In this document: positions 4,494 to 6,336 of the stretch, piece by piece
Layout of the letters: every line of letters begins with the position of its first letter
Numbering within the stretch: the stretch's first letter is position 1
Program-made: the position numbers and the translations under genes
Notes under the pieces: generated by a model
What the model saw: only the letters and a program-made list of their open reading frames with translations
Database searches by the model: none
What the model was told of the DNA's origin: nothing
Source of the DNA: Archaeoglobus sp.
Lineage (GTDB): Archaea > Halobacteriota > Archaeoglobi > Archaeoglobales > Archaeoglobaceae
Reading direction: 5' to 3'
Assembly (NCBI GenBank): GCA_003978865.1
Contig: QNXS01000063.1
Location: 1-6,336 of the forward strand
DNA: 6,336 nucleotides

Positions 4494-6251
4494 TTAAACA
4501 TAGTAGTACTCTCCTTTGGCTCTCTGCTCTCTATCAAGTCTTGATCCGGGCTTGTTAATTCTTGGCCTCTTGGTGTCTTCATCCCTTCTAAATGTTATTC
4601 CAAGCTTTGAAAGAAATCTATTCATACCCTCTCTCATACTCATAGGTTTACTTGCAAACCCCCTTTTTCCGGGCTCACCTTCAAATACCAACAGTCTGTC
4701 ACTTATCATGTCTATAAGGTATATGTCGTGATCAACAACGAGCACGCTCTTTTCCATATTCAATGCAAACCTCCTGATCATCCTTGCAGTTTCAGTTCTC
4801 TGCTCTACATCCAAATGGGCTGATGGTTCATCAAGCAAGTAAAGGTCAGCTTCTCTAAGCAAACAAGCCACTATTGCGACTCTCTGTAACTCTCCTCCAC
4901 TAAGCTCAGTCAGTTTTTTATCCATTATTCTGTCTATTCCAAGGGGCTTTATAAACTCAGTTTTATAGTACGAGGATTCCACTGCTGGATTTATGGATAC
5001 AAGAAAATCGTGAACTCTTGCCGAGCTATCAGCTTTTACATACTGGGGTTTGTAGGAGACCTTGAGCTCAAGATTTACTCTACGATCATCGTCACTCTCA
5101 ACGCCAGCAAGCACTTTAACAAAAGTTGATTTACCCGTTGCATTTTCACCCACAATACCAAGAACTTCTCCAATCTTTACACTTCCACCAGCGGCTTCAA
5201 GAATAAAATCAGAATCAGAATAAGTTTTTCTAAAAGATGGATATTCGGCAAGTACTTTCTCGCATTCGCTCTCTCTTGGCTGGAACAGATCAAACTCTAT
5301 TGATTTTTCCCTTATCTGCACGTTCTCCTCAGCTATATACCCCTTCAAGTATTGGTTTATTCCAACTCTAACACTTTTCGGATTTGTAATTATACCGTAA
5401 ACTCCCGGTTCACCGTAGCTTATGTGAATGAGATCCGCAAGCAGGTCGAGTATTGCTATATCATGCTCCACTATCAAAACAGGTTTTTTTTCAGCCACAC
5501 TTCTTATCAGATTTGCAGCAGCAATTCTTTGATGTATATCCAAGTATGATGTTATCTCGTCCAGAAAGTAGAAATCCGCATTCTTAGATAAACAAGCCGC
5601 TATTGCGACTCTCTGTAACTCTCCTCCACTAAGCTCAGATATATCTTTTTTAACGGAATTCTCCAGTCCAAGTTTTGTTATATACTCATCTATGTTTCCG
5701 AGTTCATCACTCCTTTCAAGAAGATCGATTGTTTTACCTCTGTAAACTTTAGGTATATGCTCTATATACTGGGGCTTTACAGCAGTTCTTATTTTTCCCT
5801 CTGAAAGAGCTTTCAAATAATCTAATAGTTCTGTTCCGGAAAATCTCTCAAACACTTCATCCCATTCTGCATCTTCCTTTCCAAGGTTTGGTTTTAGATG
5901 ACCGGATAGTATTTTAACAGCTGTCGTTTTTCCTGTTCCATTAGCTCCCAAAAGTCCGACAACATTGCCTTTTTTTGGTATCGGCAAATTATACAGAACA
6001 AATCCGTTTTTTCCGTATCTATGTACTTCGTTTCCTTCAAGTTTTTCCGGAAGATTTACTATGGATATTGCCTTAAATGGACACTTTTTCACGCATATTC
6101 CGCAACCAACGCACAGCTCTTCTGAGATTGTAGCTACATCATTGACTACTACAGCTTCAGCACCAGTCCTTACTTTGGGGCAGTACTTCAAACATTCAAG
6201 ACCGCACAGCTTTGGTTTGCACCGTTTAGCGTCAACCACTGCAAGTCTCAT
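4494..6251 (-). CDS. ABCE1/Rli1 ribosome-recycling ATPase
   Basis: ABCE1 splits ribosomes after termination, working with archaeal release factor or Pelota, in the cytoplasm. From ATG 6251 the protein is 585 residues, close to the family norm of about 590. An upstream in-frame ATG at 6317 would add 22 residues unlike the family N-terminus; MRLAVVDAKRCKPKLC is the typical start. Two [4Fe-4S] sites are complete: Cys11, 16, 20, 24 and Cys47, 50, 53, 57. NBD1 has Walker A GANGTGKTT (102-110), a helix-loop-helix insert (about 125-160), signature LSGGELQR (207-214), DE at 231-232 and His263. NBD2 has Walker A GENATGKST (368-376), signature LSGGELQR (450-457), DEP at 474-476 and His508. The C-terminus ends in the conserved REQRAKGEYYYV. 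NBD1 reads DEITSYLD where DEPSSYLD is usual. It is convergent with the mod operon. Confidence 0.96.
   Translation of the reverse strand: MRLAVVDAKRCKPKLCGLECLKYCPKVRTGAEAVVVNDVATISEELCVGCGICVKKCPFKAISIVNLPEKLEGNEVHRYGKNGFVLYNLPIPKKGNVVGLLGANGTGKTTAVKILSGHLKPNLGKEDAEWDEVFERFSGTELLDYLKALSEGKIRTAVKPQYIEHIPKVYRGKTIDLLERSDELGNIDEYITKLGLENSVKKDISELSGGELQRVAIAACLSKNADFYFLDEITSYLDIHQRIAAANLIRSVAEKKPVLIVEHDIAILDLLADLIHISYGEPGVYGIITNPKSVRVGINQYLKGYIAEENVQIREKSIEFDLFQPRESECEKVLAEYPSFRKTYSDSDFILEAAGGSVKIGEVLGIVGENATGKSTFVKVLAGVESDDDRRVNLELKVSYKPQYVKADSSARVHDFLVSINPAVESSYYKTEFIKPLGIDRIMDKKLTELSGGELQRVAIVACLLREADLYLLDEPSAHLDVEQRTETARMIRRFALNMEKSVLVVDHDIYLIDMISDRLLVFEGEPGKRGFASKPMSMREGMNRFLSKLGITFRRDEDTKRPRINKPGSRLDREQRAKGEYYYV
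4861..4909. repeat. Internal DNA repeat of ABCE1, NBD2 copy
   Basis: This 49-bp segment encodes the end of the NBD2 signature helix. It matches 5590-5638 with one mismatch (A at 4870 versus G at 5599), including 39 identical bases at 4871-4909. The 729-bp offset is exactly 243 codons, so the copies are in register. Confidence 0.85.
5590..5638. repeat. Internal DNA repeat of ABCE1, NBD1 copy
   Basis: This is the partner of 4861-4909, encoding the LSGGELQRVAIAACL region of NBD1. The single mismatch changes an Ala codon (NBD1) to Val (NBD2). DNA identity drops abruptly outside the segment, although the two halves remain homologous as proteins. Confidence 0.85.
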
Positions 6252-6273
6252 GTGCTGGCGATTTCGTTTAGAG

Positions 6274-6332
6274 CAATAAATTCTTTCCACACCATTACAT
6301 TGGTAGTCAATTAGCATTCAACAATTTATATG
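6274..6332 (-). promoter_or_regulatory. Candidate promoters of ABCE1
   Basis: Two TATA-like boxes precede ABCE1 on the minus strand. CATATAAATT at about 6323-6332 is the better match and would start transcription near 6303, giving a leader of about 50 nt and excluding the ATG at 6317. A weaker AATTTATT at about 6275-6282 is centred about 26 nt before ATG 6251, the spacing of a leaderless archaeal mRNA. No clear ribosome-binding site precedes 6251, which fits leaderless initiation. The choice is open. Confidence 0.4.
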
Positions 6333-6336
6333 ATGT

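Noticed and set aside
5965..6279. 104-codon plus-strand open frame opposite the ABCE1 N-terminus
   Set aside because: Shadow of the iron-sulfur and NBD1 coding region; no ribosome-binding site and low-complexity serine/threonine-rich content.
6252..6317. Upstream ATG of ABCE1 at 6317
   Set aside because: It adds 22 residues not expected in ABCE1, and the best TATA box would start transcription downstream of it.

Overview
The window looks like euryarchaeal chromosome, probably from a thermophile. The evidence is a full-length ABCE1/Rli1 ribosome-recycling ATPase, which bacteria lack; a consensus archaeal TATA box (TTTAAATA) before the first transport gene; ribosome-binding sites matching an archaeal 16S tail; and a lipobox-bearing binding protein. 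Protein style resembles Archaeoglobales or relatives, but that placement is an impression from sequence, not a database result.

Layout. Positions 1-138 (minus) hold the 5' end of a gene that runs off the left edge and carries an in-frame TGA. Positions 139-603 are AT-rich and non-coding, and end in the promoter of the main operon. Positions 604-4028 (plus) are a compact four-gene operon, modA-modB-modC-modD, in which every junction overlaps (13, 20 and 4 nt). It encodes a molybdate/tungstate ABC importer (lipoprotein receptor, permease, ATPase with a C-terminal TOBE-like domain) and ModD, an enzyme related to nicotinate-nucleotide (quinolinate) pyrophosphorylases. Positions 4029-4493 contain no intact gene, but 4036-4341 read as a decayed coding sequence with frameshifts and stops. 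Positions 4494-6251 (minus) encode ABCE1, convergent with the mod operon, with its promoter near the right edge.

How it fits together. ModA captures the oxyanion outside the membrane, ModB forms the channel and ModC powers uptake. ModD is co-translated with them and has no settled role. Between the TATA box and the modA start lies a 26-bp inverted repeat (10-bp arms, 8/10 matching, 6-bp spacer) that closely resembles ModE operators and covers the predicted transcription start, so metal-dependent repression is the simplest model. No modE gene is present in the window.

The most useful observations are the ModE-type operator, the decayed gene between modD and ABCE1, a 49-bp almost identical DNA segment shared by the two ATPase halves of ABCE1, and the interrupted gene at the left edge. 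I see no mobile element, CRISPR array, rRNA or tRNA.
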